A DNA stretch of 6,686 bases, taken from NCBI GenBank assembly GCA_002391385.1, contig DGEY01000084.1:8396-15081 (forward strand), read 5' to 3'. The notes under the pieces are model-generated. The model was not told the DNA's origin, did not search any database, and was given only the letters and a program-made list of their open reading frames with translations. This DNA comes from Firmicutes bacterium UBA3914. GTDB lineage: Bacteria; Bacillota; Limnochordia; Darwinibacteriales; Darwinibacteriaceae. Positions 1 to 6,298 of the stretch are shown here, one piece after another (position 1 is the first letter of the stretch; each line of letters begins with the position of its first letter). Position numbers and translations under genes: made by a program.

Positions 1-3
1 GTA

Positions 4-32
4 TTGCAAACAAATGTGTTATGAGTTATTAT
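4..32 (+). promoter_or_regulatory. Putative sigma-A promoter for the ROK regulator and sugar-uptake operon
   Basis: A -35-like TTGCAA (4-9, four of six consensus bases) and a -10-like TATTAT (27-32, five of six) are separated by 17 bp, the preferred spacing. The segment is markedly AT-rich compared with the rest of the window. Transcription would start near 39-40, giving a leader of about 35 nt before the GTG at 75. No other promoter of similar quality was found up to 4517, so this may drive the whole operon. Transcription entering from the left of the window cannot be excluded. Confidence 0.5.
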
Positions 33-42
33 CAAATTAGAT
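31..42. promoter_or_regulatory. Possible operator: 12-bp near-palindrome at the predicted start site
   Basis: ATCAAATTAGAT reads as ATC-N-AATT-N-GAT, with 10 of 12 positions symmetric, and overlaps the expected transcription start of the ROK gene. ROK regulators of the NagC/Mlc type bind AT-rich dyads and often autoregulate, so the location is suggestive. A single AT-rich near-palindrome is weak evidence, and no second copy was found in front of the binding-protein gene. Confidence 0.2.
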
Positions 43-74
43 GTTTTCATAGTGGAAAAAAGTTGGTGAGCTGA

Positions 75-1259
75 GTGAGCAGACCGATCAACACCACGCG
101 CTTGATCCGCACCTACAATGCTTCCACTGTGCTGCAGACACTGTACAGGCAGGGCAGCTGCTCCCGCACGCAGCTGGCCAAATGGACAGGCATGAGCCCC
201 GCCACCATCACGAGAATTGTGGCCGAACTCATGGAACAGGGCATCATCCTGGAGGGACAGGCCGGCAAATCCACCGGGGGCAGAAAGCCCATTTACCTGC
301 ACATCGACCACACCAAACTGTACATTGCCAGCCTTAAGCTTTTGCGGGATGACTGCCGCGCCGCCCTCTTGGACCTGAAAGGCAAAATCCTGCAGAAACG
401 GGAGCTGCACTTGGACACACAAACCCCTGAGGAGTTTTTCACCGAAGCGGTTGGAGTACTCAGGGAGATGTTTGCCCAGGCGGGCATCGGTACGCAGAAC
501 ATCATCGGCGTGGGCGTTGCGGTCTCGGGGATCTGCGATGCCCAGGAAGGCAAAGTGATCAAATCGGTCAACCTGGGCTGGGAAGAAGTTCCCGTGGCGG
601 ACATCCTCTCCAGGCAGCTGGAGCTGCCGGTCTTCATTGAAAACGACGCCAACGCCTGTGCCCTCGCGGAGCTGTGGTTGGGGACGGCCCAGGATGCAGC
701 CAATTCTCTGTACCTGAAGACGGAAGAAGGGGCAGGTGCGGGGATCATCTCCAACAAAGCCCTGCTCAGCAGCTCCCGCTTCATGAGCGGTGAGATCGGC
801 CATGTGCCCCTCATCCCCCACGGCCACCCCTGCCGCTGCGGCCAGCGGGGCTGTCTGGAACCCTATGTTTACTTCGGAGACGTCCAAGCCCGCTACGCCG
901 TGAGGACGGGCCAGCGCATCGACCGCGACCAGTTCGTCGCCTTGGTTCAAGCCAAAGAACCGCAAGCCCTTGAGCTCGTGGAGGAAACCGCTTCAGTTCT
1001 GGCCCTGGCCTGCTCCCATTGGGGCATCCTCCTGGATCTCGACGTGATTACCATTGGCGGCTTTTGGGGGACATTTAAGGAGGCGGTGATTGACCGCTGC
1101 CAAAGATACTACGAAACCACCGCCAAGCAGTCCGGCATTCCCTGCCATGCCACCATCACCGGGTCGAGCTTCGCCAACGAAGATGCTGACCTTCTGGGTG
1201 CGGCGGGACTGGTGATCGACCGCTGGTTTGCCCCCTTATCTGTGCCGTTCCATAGGTAA
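75..1259 (+). CDS. ROK-family transcriptional regulator (NagC/XylR type)
   Basis: Probable sugar-responsive DNA-binding repressor, 394 aa, a usual length for the family. An N-terminal winged helix-turn-helix spans about residues 15-75, with the recognition region near SPATITRIVAEL (41-52). The ROK domain follows. It has GVGVAVSG (145-152), ENDAN (189-193, with D191 at the kinase catalytic position), a Gly-rich GAGAG (219-223), the ExGH motif (E240, H243) and the zinc motif CxCGxxGCxE (C253, C255, C260, E262). The DxGxT phosphate-binding motif of ROK sugar kinases is absent near residues 83-92, which favours a regulator over a glucokinase. The GTG start follows GGTGA (65-69) by 5 nt, and an in-frame TGA directly precedes it, so no upstream start is possible. 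It is co-directional with the transporter 100 bp downstream and probably controls it. The inducer is unknown. Confidence 0.93.
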   Translation: MSRPINTTRLIRTYNASTVLQTLYRQGSCSRTQLAKWTGMSPATITRIVAELMEQGIILEGQAGKSTGGRKPIYLHIDHTKLYIASLKLLRDDCRAALLDLKGKILQKRELHLDTQTPEEFFTEAVGVLREMFAQAGIGTQNIIGVGVAVSGICDAQEGKVIKSVNLGWEEVPVADILSRQLELPVFIENDANACALAELWLGTAQDAANSLYLKTEEGAGAGIISNKALLSSSRFMSGEIGHVPLIPHGHPCRCGQRGCLEPYVYFGDVQARYAVRTGQRIDRDQFVALVQAKEPQALELVEETASVLALACSHWGILLDLDVITIGGFWGTFKEAVIDRCQRYYETTAKQSGIPCHATITGSSFANEDADLLGAAGLVIDRWFAPLSVPFHR

Positions 1260-1298
1260 GGTCGTTTACTACCTTGAAGCGACAGCGAGGAGGTGAGA

Positions 1299-1367
1299 AT
1301 GGAGAGATCGCAGCGTCGTGTTGGCCTTGGTTCTACTCAAAAAACGAGGAGGAAAAACAATGCTTAG
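1299..1367 (+). CDS. Candidate 22-codon upstream ORF overlapping the binding-protein start
   Basis: An ATG at 1299 sits 5 nt after a strong ribosome binding site, AGGAGG (1288-1293). It opens a 22-codon frame rich in Arg and Lys (begins MERSQRRVGLG) that ends at TAG 1365-1367. The stop lies 5 bp inside the binding-protein gene, whose ATG is at 1360, so the frames overlap by 8 nt. Translation of this ORF would carry ribosomes through the second ribosome binding site (1346-1352) and terminate at the next start, a geometry that allows translational coupling. The peptide matches no family I recognise. It could be a regulatory leader peptide, a functional small protein, or a chance ORF; the strong ribosome binding site is the main argument against chance. 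Confidence 0.35.
   Translation: MERSQRRVGLGSTQKTRRKNNA
1346..1352 (+). promoter_or_regulatory. Ribosome binding site that fixes the binding-protein start
   Basis: GAGGAGG lies 7 nt before ATG 1360. A longer reading frame opens at GTG 1318, but that codon has no comparable site upstream, and starting there would put 14 charged and mixed residues ahead of a perfect signal peptide. The octamer CGAGGAGG also occurs at 1286-1293 in front of the upstream ORF, so the two ribosome binding sites are near copies. Confidence 0.85.
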
Positions 1368-2676
1368 AAAGTCAACTCTATTGCTGTTAGCTGTTCTTCT
1401 CGTTGTGGGCATCTTCGCTCCGGCAGCCCTGGCTCAGGAGGAGAAGATCACCATTACCGTGCTCAACTACTTCGACCTGACCGCTCCAGGGGCCGAGCGT
1501 GAGCTGGAAGAGGTCTGGCGTGAATTCTCCCGCCGCAATCCCCACATCATTGTGGAAAGGGAAGACCTGTTCCTCGAGGCCTTCCATCAGAAGGTAGAAG
1601 CCTATGCAGCCGCTGACCGCCTCCCGGATGTGGTCTTTATGTGGCCCGGCGGGCGCTCCACATCCCTGCACACCTTGGGGCTGGTCAAAGACCTGAGGCC
1701 GCTTTTGGGGGACGACGCCCAGTACTTCAACCCAGCCGTGCTGGCGCCCCAGGCCGCAGGCTACCTGGCTGAGCTTCCTTCCACGATGACCTCCAGCCAT
1801 GCCCTGTACATCAACGTACCGCTTCTGGAAAGTCTTGGGCTGTCCATCCCCGAGACCTATGAGGAGCTCGTGGCCATGGTCCCGGTGATCAAAGGAGCGG
1901 GCCTGGATGTGATCCTCATGGGAGCTCAGGAAGACTGGGTCATCCAATCCTGTCTGTTCTCCATGATCGTGGGCCGCTTGGTAGGCGACGAGAAACTGCA
2001 TGAGATCATCCGGGGCGAAGCCAAGTTCACCGATCCTGAGTTCGTGAACGCCCTGGAATTCTACGCCCAGATGTACAAAGACGGAGTACTGGACCGCAAG
2101 ATCATGAACATCAACTACTCTGAAGTAAACGGCCTGTTCGCTTCCGGCCGGGCACCGTTCATGATCGACGGCGACTGGAAGACGGCCAACTTCCTCACCG
2201 ACGTAACCACCGGCGAAGCACTGATCCCCGTAGACCAGCAGCCTAACTTCAAGATGACCATCTTCCCCGCCATTCCCGGCGAAATCACCAAGAAGTCGTC
2301 CTCCGGCGTAGTGGGCACCGGCTACGGCATGAGCTCCAAGATCCCCGATGGCTCTCCGAAGGAAGCCGCAGCTTGGGAGCTCATCAAGTGGCTGCAGAGC
2401 AAGGAAGTCCAGACCATGCGCCTGGAGACGGCGGGCACCATCCCCAGCCGCATCGATGTAACTTCCGACAATATTGAGCCTCTGGTTGTGGAGAGAATCC
2501 GCTATTATGACGATATAGAAGTATACACTGAAGTTTTGGATAATGTTCTGGAAGGCGAAGTCTACCTGCCGCTCAACGTGGGTCTCCAAGAAATCGGCCT
2601 CGGCCTGGCCACGCCCATGGAAGTAGCAGAGCGGGTGCAGGAAGCCCTGGAGGCTTGGAGAGCGAAGAGGCAGTAA
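1360..2676 (+). CDS. Extracellular sugar-binding protein of a CUT1-type ABC transporter
   Basis: Solute-binding protein of the family 1 (maltose-binding-like) group, 438 aa. It should capture a mono- or oligosaccharide outside the cytoplasmic membrane and deliver it to the two permeases encoded next. The signal peptide has a basic n-region (RK at 3-4), a hydrophobic core (7-20) and an AxA site, ALA before Gln26, so signal peptidase I cleavage after A25 is expected. There is no lipobox cysteine. Mature-domain features typical of the family are YINVPLLESLGL (150-161), PETYEELVAMV (164-174) and the FASGRAPFMIDGDW block (260-273). The hinge and C-terminal lobe appear complete, and C198 is the only cysteine noticed. 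ATG 1360 is chosen for its GAGGAGG site and signal peptide. The substrate cannot be inferred; no glycoside hydrolase or sugar catabolic gene is adjacent. Confidence 0.93.
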   Translation: MLRKSTLLLLAVLLVVGIFAPAALAQEEKITITVLNYFDLTAPGAERELEEVWREFSRRNPHIIVEREDLFLEAFHQKVEAYAAADRLPDVVFMWPGGRSTSLHTLGLVKDLRPLLGDDAQYFNPAVLAPQAAGYLAELPSTMTSSHALYINVPLLESLGLSIPETYEELVAMVPVIKGAGLDVILMGAQEDWVIQSCLFSMIVGRLVGDEKLHEIIRGEAKFTDPEFVNALEFYAQMYKDGVLDRKIMNINYSEVNGLFASGRAPFMIDGDWKTANFLTDVTTGEALIPVDQQPNFKMTIFPAIPGEITKKSSSGVVGTGYGMSSKIPDGSPKEAAAWELIKWLQSKEVQTMRLETAGTIPSRIDVTSDNIEPLVVERIRYYDDIEVYTEVLDNVLEGEVYLPLNVGLQEIGLGLATPMEVAERVQEALEAWRAKRQ

Positions 2677-2689
2677 CATCCAAACCGGA

Positions 2690-2722
2690 GAAGGGGCAGG
2701 CTCGCTTTGAGCCTACCCCTTC
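2690..2722 (+). repeat. Intergenic stem-loop between binding-protein and permease genes
   Basis: GAAGGGGCAGGCTC (2690-2703) and GAGCCTACCCCTTC (2709-2722) form a 14-bp stem with one C/A mismatch (2697/2715) and a 5-nt loop. It starts 13 nt after the binding-protein stop and ends 5 nt before the permease ribosome binding site. The downstream bases are pyrimidine-rich but lack a true T-run, so it is a weak terminator at best. Similar hairpins in sugar ABC operons, such as malE-malF of Escherichia coli, stabilise the upstream message or attenuate the downstream one, keeping binding protein in excess. Confidence 0.75.
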
Positions 2723-2727
2723 CTTCT

Positions 2728-2733
2728 AAGGAG
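2728..2733 (+). promoter_or_regulatory. Ribosome binding site of the first permease gene
   Basis: AAGGAG lies 9 nt before ATG 2743 and decides the start. The reading frame is open from an ATG at 2707, but that codon is inside the intergenic stem-loop, has no ribosome binding site, and would add 12 hydrophilic residues not expected in the family. Confidence 0.8.
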
Positions 2734-2742
2734 CGAAGTTCC

Positions 2743-3654
2743 ATGAAGAGATTGCTCGCCTGGTGGACTGAAGAACGCCGTGCCTACCTCCTGCTGGTTC
2801 TGCCGGGGGTGCTCGTATACTGGGCAGTAATGGCGTTTCCCACCGTTTTCTCCCTTGGCCTGAGCATGACCAACTACAACGGCGGGGTCATCTTCGGCAA
2901 TCCCAACATCCAGTTCGTTGGCCTTAGGCATTATCTGCGGATGTTTAATGACCGCTATTTTTGGATCTCACTTAAAAACAACGGCCTGATCATGGCCATC
3001 TCCGTATTCGGCCAGATCCCCCTGGGCTTTCTGTTTGCCTATGTGATCCACCGCAAACTGATCAAGTTCGGGGACTTTTTCCAGACCATCATCTACCTGC
3101 CCTGCGTCATCTCCACCATCGTGGTGGGGCGGCTCTGGCAGTCCTTCTTCTCCCCTTACGGGCCGTTTACCAAGTTCATGCAGACTTTCCAGCCGGGCTG
3201 GGAAAATGAGCTGGCCTACGACCCCCAAAAGGCCATTCTTCCGGTCCTGTTCGTGATTCTCTGGATGTACACGGGGCAGTACATGATCATCTTCCTGGCC
3301 AATCTGCAAAAGATCGACCCCTCGCTCATCGAGGCGGCCCGCATTGACGGGGCCAGCGAATGGCAGGTGCTCACCCGCATCATGCTGCCGGCCCTCTCTG
3401 GGGTGATTGTCACCGCCTGCATCTTGGCCATCTCCGGCTCGCTGAAGAGCTTCGATCTGGTCTACGCCATGACCGCGGGGAATCCCGCTAGGCGCACCTC
3501 GGTGCTGGCGCTCTACATGTACGATACGGCCTTTAAGCACTCGCCCAACTATCCTTTGGCCAACTCCATCTCTGTGTTCATGGTTCTGCTCAGCTTTATC
3601 CTCATCGTCTTGGTGCGCATCACTGAAGCCAGGTTTGGAGGTAGGGAAGAATGA
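2743..3654 (+). CDS. Sugar ABC transporter permease, MalF/UgpA-like
   Basis: Integral membrane subunit of the CUT1 importer, 303 aa. About six transmembrane segments can be seen, near residues 15-40, 81-103, 114-134, 164-186, 217-235 and 272-293. The cytoplasmic EAA loop that docks onto the ATPase is well conserved (197-216, EAARIDGAS followed by IMLP). The protein is short, without the extra N-terminal helices and large periplasmic loop of enterobacterial MalF, as is usual for CUT1 permeases outside the enterics. It overlaps the next gene by 4 nt (ATGA), implying translational coupling and equimolar synthesis. No ATPase is encoded in the operon. Confidence 0.95.
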   Translation: MKRLLAWWTEERRAYLLLVLPGVLVYWAVMAFPTVFSLGLSMTNYNGGVIFGNPNIQFVGLRHYLRMFNDRYFWISLKNNGLIMAISVFGQIPLGFLFAYVIHRKLIKFGDFFQTIIYLPCVISTIVVGRLWQSFFSPYGPFTKFMQTFQPGWENELAYDPQKAILPVLFVILWMYTGQYMIIFLANLQKIDPSLIEAARIDGASEWQVLTRIMLPALSGVIVTACILAISGSLKSFDLVYAMTAGNPARRTSVLALYMYDTAFKHSPNYPLANSISVFMVLLSFILIVLVRITEARFGGREE

Positions 3655-4517
3655 AGACCGCAACCGCAACCAGAACCCGGATCAGGAAAACCGACTTTCA
3701 TCCCGTGTTGAGGGTCTTCGTGTACACCATGGTGCTCATCTTCACGGTGCTTACCCTCTACCCCCTCTATTGGCTGTTTATCAGTTCGCTTAAGACCAAT
3801 ACGGAGTTTCAGCTGAACATGACGGGCTGGCCGTGGAATCCCACCCTGAACAACTACCCCACAGCTTGGCGCCTGGCCCAGTTCGACACTCTGTTTCTGA
3901 ACAGCGTTTTCTTCACGGTGGCGTCCACCATCCTGGTGATCCTGTTTTCGCTCATGGCCGGTTTTGCCTTCGCCAAAATCCGGTCCAAGGCCACGCCCTT
4001 TCTGCACGGCAGTTTTGTCATCGGCATTCTGCTCACGCTGCAGTCTTTGATGGTACCGCTGTTCCTTATGGCGGTATCCACCAACCTGTACAACACCCGC
4101 CTGGGAGTACTGATCCCCTATGTGGGCATGGGCATGCCCATCGGCATTTATCTCTGTACTGAGTTTATCAGGTCCATACCCGACTCGGTGGTGGAATCGG
4201 CCCGGATCGACGGCGCCTCCTATTTCCGGATCTTCGCCTCCATCATCGCCCCCATGACCAAGCCTGTAGCCGTGACTTTGGCCATCCTTAACGTCTCTGG
4301 GGTTTGGAACGAGTTTATGCTGGTGAACATTTTGGTCTCCAGCGATGCCCTGCGCACGCTGCCCGTGGGTATCCTGAAGTTCTCCGGCCCTTTGGCCTCG
4401 GATCACGGACGCCAGTTTGCCGCCCTCACCATCGGCCTGGTCCCCATGGTCATCTTCTACCTCGTCTTCCGCAAGCAGATTACCAAGGGCGTATCGGCAG
4501 GGGCAGTGAAGGGCTGA
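3651..4517 (+). CDS. Sugar ABC transporter permease, MalG/UgpE-like
   Basis: Second membrane subunit of the CUT1 importer, 288 aa, a standard length. Predicted transmembrane segments lie near 22-46, 83-108, 119-142, 150-172, 203-225 and 257-274. The EAA loop (182-202) reads ESARIDGAS and ends IIAPM: the first alanine is replaced by Ser and the usual Leu-Pro by Ala-Pro, while the central G188 is kept. The C-terminus, KGVSAGAVKG (279-288), closely matches the hallmark GAVKG tail of MalG-like permeases. GGAGGT (3637-3642) lies 8 nt before the ATG, inside the end of the preceding gene, which it overlaps by 4 nt. It is the last gene of the operon, followed by a terminator. Confidence 0.95.
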   Translation: MKTATATRTRIRKTDFHPVLRVFVYTMVLIFTVLTLYPLYWLFISSLKTNTEFQLNMTGWPWNPTLNNYPTAWRLAQFDTLFLNSVFFTVASTILVILFSLMAGFAFAKIRSKATPFLHGSFVIGILLTLQSLMVPLFLMAVSTNLYNTRLGVLIPYVGMGMPIGIYLCTEFIRSIPDSVVESARIDGASYFRIFASIIAPMTKPVAVTLAILNVSGVWNEFMLVNILVSSDALRTLPVGILKFSGPLASDHGRQFAALTIGLVPMVIFYLVFRKQITKGVSAGAVKG

Positions 4518-4533
4518 GTCCCCTCCCACCAGA

Positions 4534-4562
4534 AAAACAAAAAAGACTCCGCTGCGGAGTCT
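4534..4562 (-). terminator. Intrinsic terminator for the diguanylate cyclase gene
   Basis: AGACTCCG (4544-4551) pairs with CGGAGTCT (4555-4562) around a 3-nt loop. The A-rich stretch at 4532-4544 becomes a T-tract after the hairpin on the minus strand (TTTTTTGTTTTT). On the plus strand the bases after the hairpin are CACACGG, so it should not terminate the ABC operon. Confidence 0.85.
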
Positions 4563-4571
4563 CACACGGTC

Positions 4572-4610
4572 AAAAGGGTGCTCTGCCGCTTAGGGCAAGC
4601 ACCCTTTTTT
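4572..4610 (+). terminator. Intrinsic terminator of the sugar-uptake operon
   Basis: AAAAGGGTGCT (4572-4582) pairs with AGCACCCTTTT (4598-4608). The stem extends past a bulged C4583 by TGCC/GGCA (4584-4587 with 4594-4597) to a 6-nt loop. Six T residues (4605-4610) follow on the plus strand. On the minus strand the same hairpin is followed only by TTTTGACC, so it may act as a weak first terminator for the opposing gene. Confidence 0.85.
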
Positions 4611-4627
4611 CATCTACGGAATCCCTT

Positions 4628-5554
4628 TTACTTCCCCACATAAGCGGCCACTTTGTTGCGGCCTTCCGCCTTGGCCTGATACACCGCTTCATCCGCCCAC
4701 TGCAGCAGCTGGTCATAGGATTCAGGCTGGCCGTCAATGGAAGCCGCCACCCCGATGGATATGGTGAGCACACTGGCCACATGCGACGCTTCATGGGGGA
4801 TAGCCAGTTTGTACACGGCGGTGCGGAGCCGCTCCGCCACAGTGAGCGCCCCCTGCAGGTCAGTTTGGGGCAGCAGAACGGCAAACTCCTCCCCTCCCCA
4901 GCGCGCCACCAGATCGCCTGGGCGCTGCAGCTCGTGGTAGAGGGTTTTCGCCACCAGCTTGAGCACGTCATCGCCCTGCAGGTGGCCGTAGGTGTCATTA
5001 TAGGATTTGAACAGATCGAGATCGATCATCAACACTGCCAAAGGAGCCTTGTTGCGCCGGGCCCGCTCCCGTTCCTCGGCATAGGCTTCATCGAAGCGGC
5101 GCCTATTGGAAATGCGCGTCAGTCCGTCGATGCGGCTGTCCCTCTTCAGGATGTCCTTGTAGCGTTTGAGCTCCAGATGATTGCGGATCTTGGCCTTGAC
5201 GATGGGCACATTGAAGGGCTTGCGGATGTAGTCCATGGCTCCCAGTTCCAGGCCATAGGCCTCGTTTTGGTCGCCTTCCAGCGCGGTCAAGAACAGGATC
5301 GGAATATCCCGGGTATCGGGATCACTCTGCAGGCGCCTGCAGACCTCGTACCCGTCCATTTCGGGCATGATTATATCCAGGAGGATCAGATCGGGCATTT
5401 CCTCCTTCACCATGGCCAGCGCTTCCACACCGTTATACGCCACCCGCAGGTCATACGTATCCTTCAGGGCGTTCACGAGGATCTGCGCATTGAGTTTAAC
5501 ATCCTCTACGATGAGAATGCGCTGTCTTCTCCCCAGGTCTATATCGTCAAGCAT
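4628..5554 (-). CDS. Response regulator with REC and GGDEF domains (diguanylate cyclase)
   Basis: Predicted cytoplasmic diguanylate cyclase, 308 aa, making cyclic di-GMP from two GTP under control of receiver phosphorylation. The REC domain (about 10-128) has the acidic pocket E17/D18, phosphoacceptor D60 (LLDIIMPEMDGYEV), switch residue T90 and K112 in the RKP motif. A short linker leads to the GGDEF domain (about 140-307), with metal ligand D178 in MIDLDLFK, N186 and D195 in the substrate region, and an active-site loop GGEEF (220-224). RPGD (211-214) lies exactly 5 residues before GGEEF, the canonical RxxD product-inhibition site. All key residues are present, so activity is expected. ATG 5554 is the first possible start, because an in-frame TAG lies 12 nt upstream. 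GGGGAG sits only 2 nt from the ATG. No histidine kinase is nearby, so it is an orphan response regulator here. Confidence 0.95.
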   Translation of the reverse strand: MLDDIDLGRRQRILIVEDVKLNAQILVNALKDTYDLRVAYNGVEALAMVKEEMPDLILLDIIMPEMDGYEVCRRLQSDPDTRDIPILFLTALEGDQNEAYGLELGAMDYIRKPFNVPIVKAKIRNHLELKRYKDILKRDSRIDGLTRISNRRRFDEAYAEERERARRNKAPLAVLMIDLDLFKSYNDTYGHLQGDDVLKLVAKTLYHELQRPGDLVARWGGEEFAVLLPQTDLQGALTVAERLRTAVYKLAIPHEASHVASVLTISIGVAASIDGQPESYDQLLQWADEAVYQAKAEGRNKVAAYVGK

Positions 5555-5586
5555 TTCTCCCCGCTACCCCCAACCAAGTCGTGTTA

Positions 5587-5615
5587 AAAATATAAGTTCG
5601 ACATTTCCCCCACAA
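5587..5615 (-). promoter_or_regulatory. Weak candidate promoter for the diguanylate cyclase gene
   Basis: The interval between the upstream terminator and the ATG at 5554 must hold the promoter if the gene is transcribed alone. On the minus strand, TATATT (5594-5589, five of six to TATAAT), or TATTTT shifted by two bases, lies 15 or 17 bp from TTGTGG (5615-5610), which matches the -35 consensus only in TTG. The -10 part is reasonable; the -35 is poor. Confidence 0.3.
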
Positions 5616-5650
5616 TCCCTTGTTTTACCTGCGGCCGATTCCATGGAATC

Positions 5651-5685
5651 TGGAACAAAATAAAGCTCCCCGCATCCAGGGAGCT
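5651..5685 (-). terminator. Intrinsic terminator of the papain-like gene
   Basis: AGCTCCC (5664-5670) and GGGAGCT (5679-5685) form a perfect 7-bp stem with an 8-nt loop. On the minus strand it is followed by TTATTTTGTT. The hairpin begins inside the TAG stop codon (5686-5684) of the papain-like gene, so termination comes almost immediately after translation ends and separates that gene from the diguanylate cyclase downstream. Confidence 0.8.
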
Positions 5686-6289
5686 ACGATGCCCTTCCCG
5701 CCCACCACTTAGGCAGAAGCCTGCGGTAAAAGCGCAGCCCGCCTCGGGATGATGTATCCCCTTCCACCAGCTGCTTGAGATCGCCTTGAAAGACGATCCG
5801 GCCGGGCAGCTTGAGAAAGTCCACCGGCTTGACCAGGTTGGCGGGAACCTGGAAGTCCGCAATGCCGCTGCTATGCAGCACATGATAGACAAACTGGGAA
5901 CACAAAAAGCGATCGTCCCGCTTCGTGGGCTTATGCAGCAGGCCGTACACTAAACCCCGGCAGTTGTACTTGTAGCGCGCACTGTTGTCCTTGAAGCTCT
6001 GCACCAAACGGCGCGCCTTCTCATACTGCTCCGCCTCCACCTCCAGCTCCAGGACCACCCCCGGCAGCTGCTTGGCCAGCTTGTAGATGCCCTCGTCCAG
6101 CCGCTCGTGCTTGAAACGCCCGAGGAAAGGATAGTATGTATACTTCCTGGCGAAGCTGTACATTTCCGTGAGCTCCCGATCTAAAGCCAGCGCGGCATGG
6201 GTATACTCATCCTGGGTAAACAGGTGAATCAGACGGGAAATAATGGTGTTGGTGCGGGTCAAAACTACGTACAAATGCTCTTTTGACAA
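5684..6289 (-). CDS. Permuted papain-fold (YiiX/C92-like) cysteine amidase or peptidase family protein
   Basis: 201 aa, recognised by its resemblance to a family of about 200-residue proteins common in Clostridia and related to the NlpC/P60-type permuted papain enzymes (YaeF/YiiX, peptidase C92). The layout fits: an N-terminal strand and TRTNTIISRLI (11-21), the presumed catalytic His in EYTHAALAL (H31), then the presumed catalytic Cys in FLCSQFVYHVL (C130), the circularly permuted His-before-Cys order. No signal peptide or membrane segment is seen, so it is probably cytoplasmic. The last 25 residues are basic and look like an added tail. The start is TTG 6289, with AGGGAG (6299-6304) 9 nt upstream; no ATG or GTG is available before an in-frame stop. 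Its substrate is unknown; amide bonds of peptides or lipids are the family theme. It follows a cardiolipin synthase gene by 70 bp, possibly in one transcript. Confidence 0.75.
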   Translation of the reverse strand: MSKEHLYVVLTRTNTIISRLIHLFTQDEYTHAALALDRELTEMYSFARKYTYYPFLGRFKHERLDEGIYKLAKQLPGVVLELEVEAEQYEKARRLVQSFKDNSARYKYNCRGLVYGLLHKPTKRDDRFLCSQFVYHVLHSSGIADFQVPANLVKPVDFLKLPGRIVFQGDLKQLVEGDTSSRGGLRFYRRLLPKWWAGRAS

Positions 6290-6298
6290 AGCAATTCG

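Noticed and set aside
1318..1359. Extension of the binding protein to a GTG at 1318
   Set aside because: That GTG has no ribosome binding site, whereas ATG 1360 has GAGGAGG at 7 nt and begins a clean signal peptide.
1387..2679. 430-codon open frame on the minus strand, opposite the binding-protein gene
   Set aside because: It lies wholly antisense to a convincing gene; its His/Gly/Gln-rich translation has no domain pattern and reflects GC-biased codons read backwards.
3549..4565. 338-codon minus-strand frame opposite the second permease
   Set aside because: It is antisense to a clear permease, and its hydrophilic Gly/His/Asp-rich product resembles no family.
4304..5587. 427-codon plus-strand frame across the end of the permease gene, both terminators and the cyclase gene
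   Set aside because: It runs through two terminators and is antisense to a complete REC-GGDEF gene; the translation is low-complexity with no recognisable fold.
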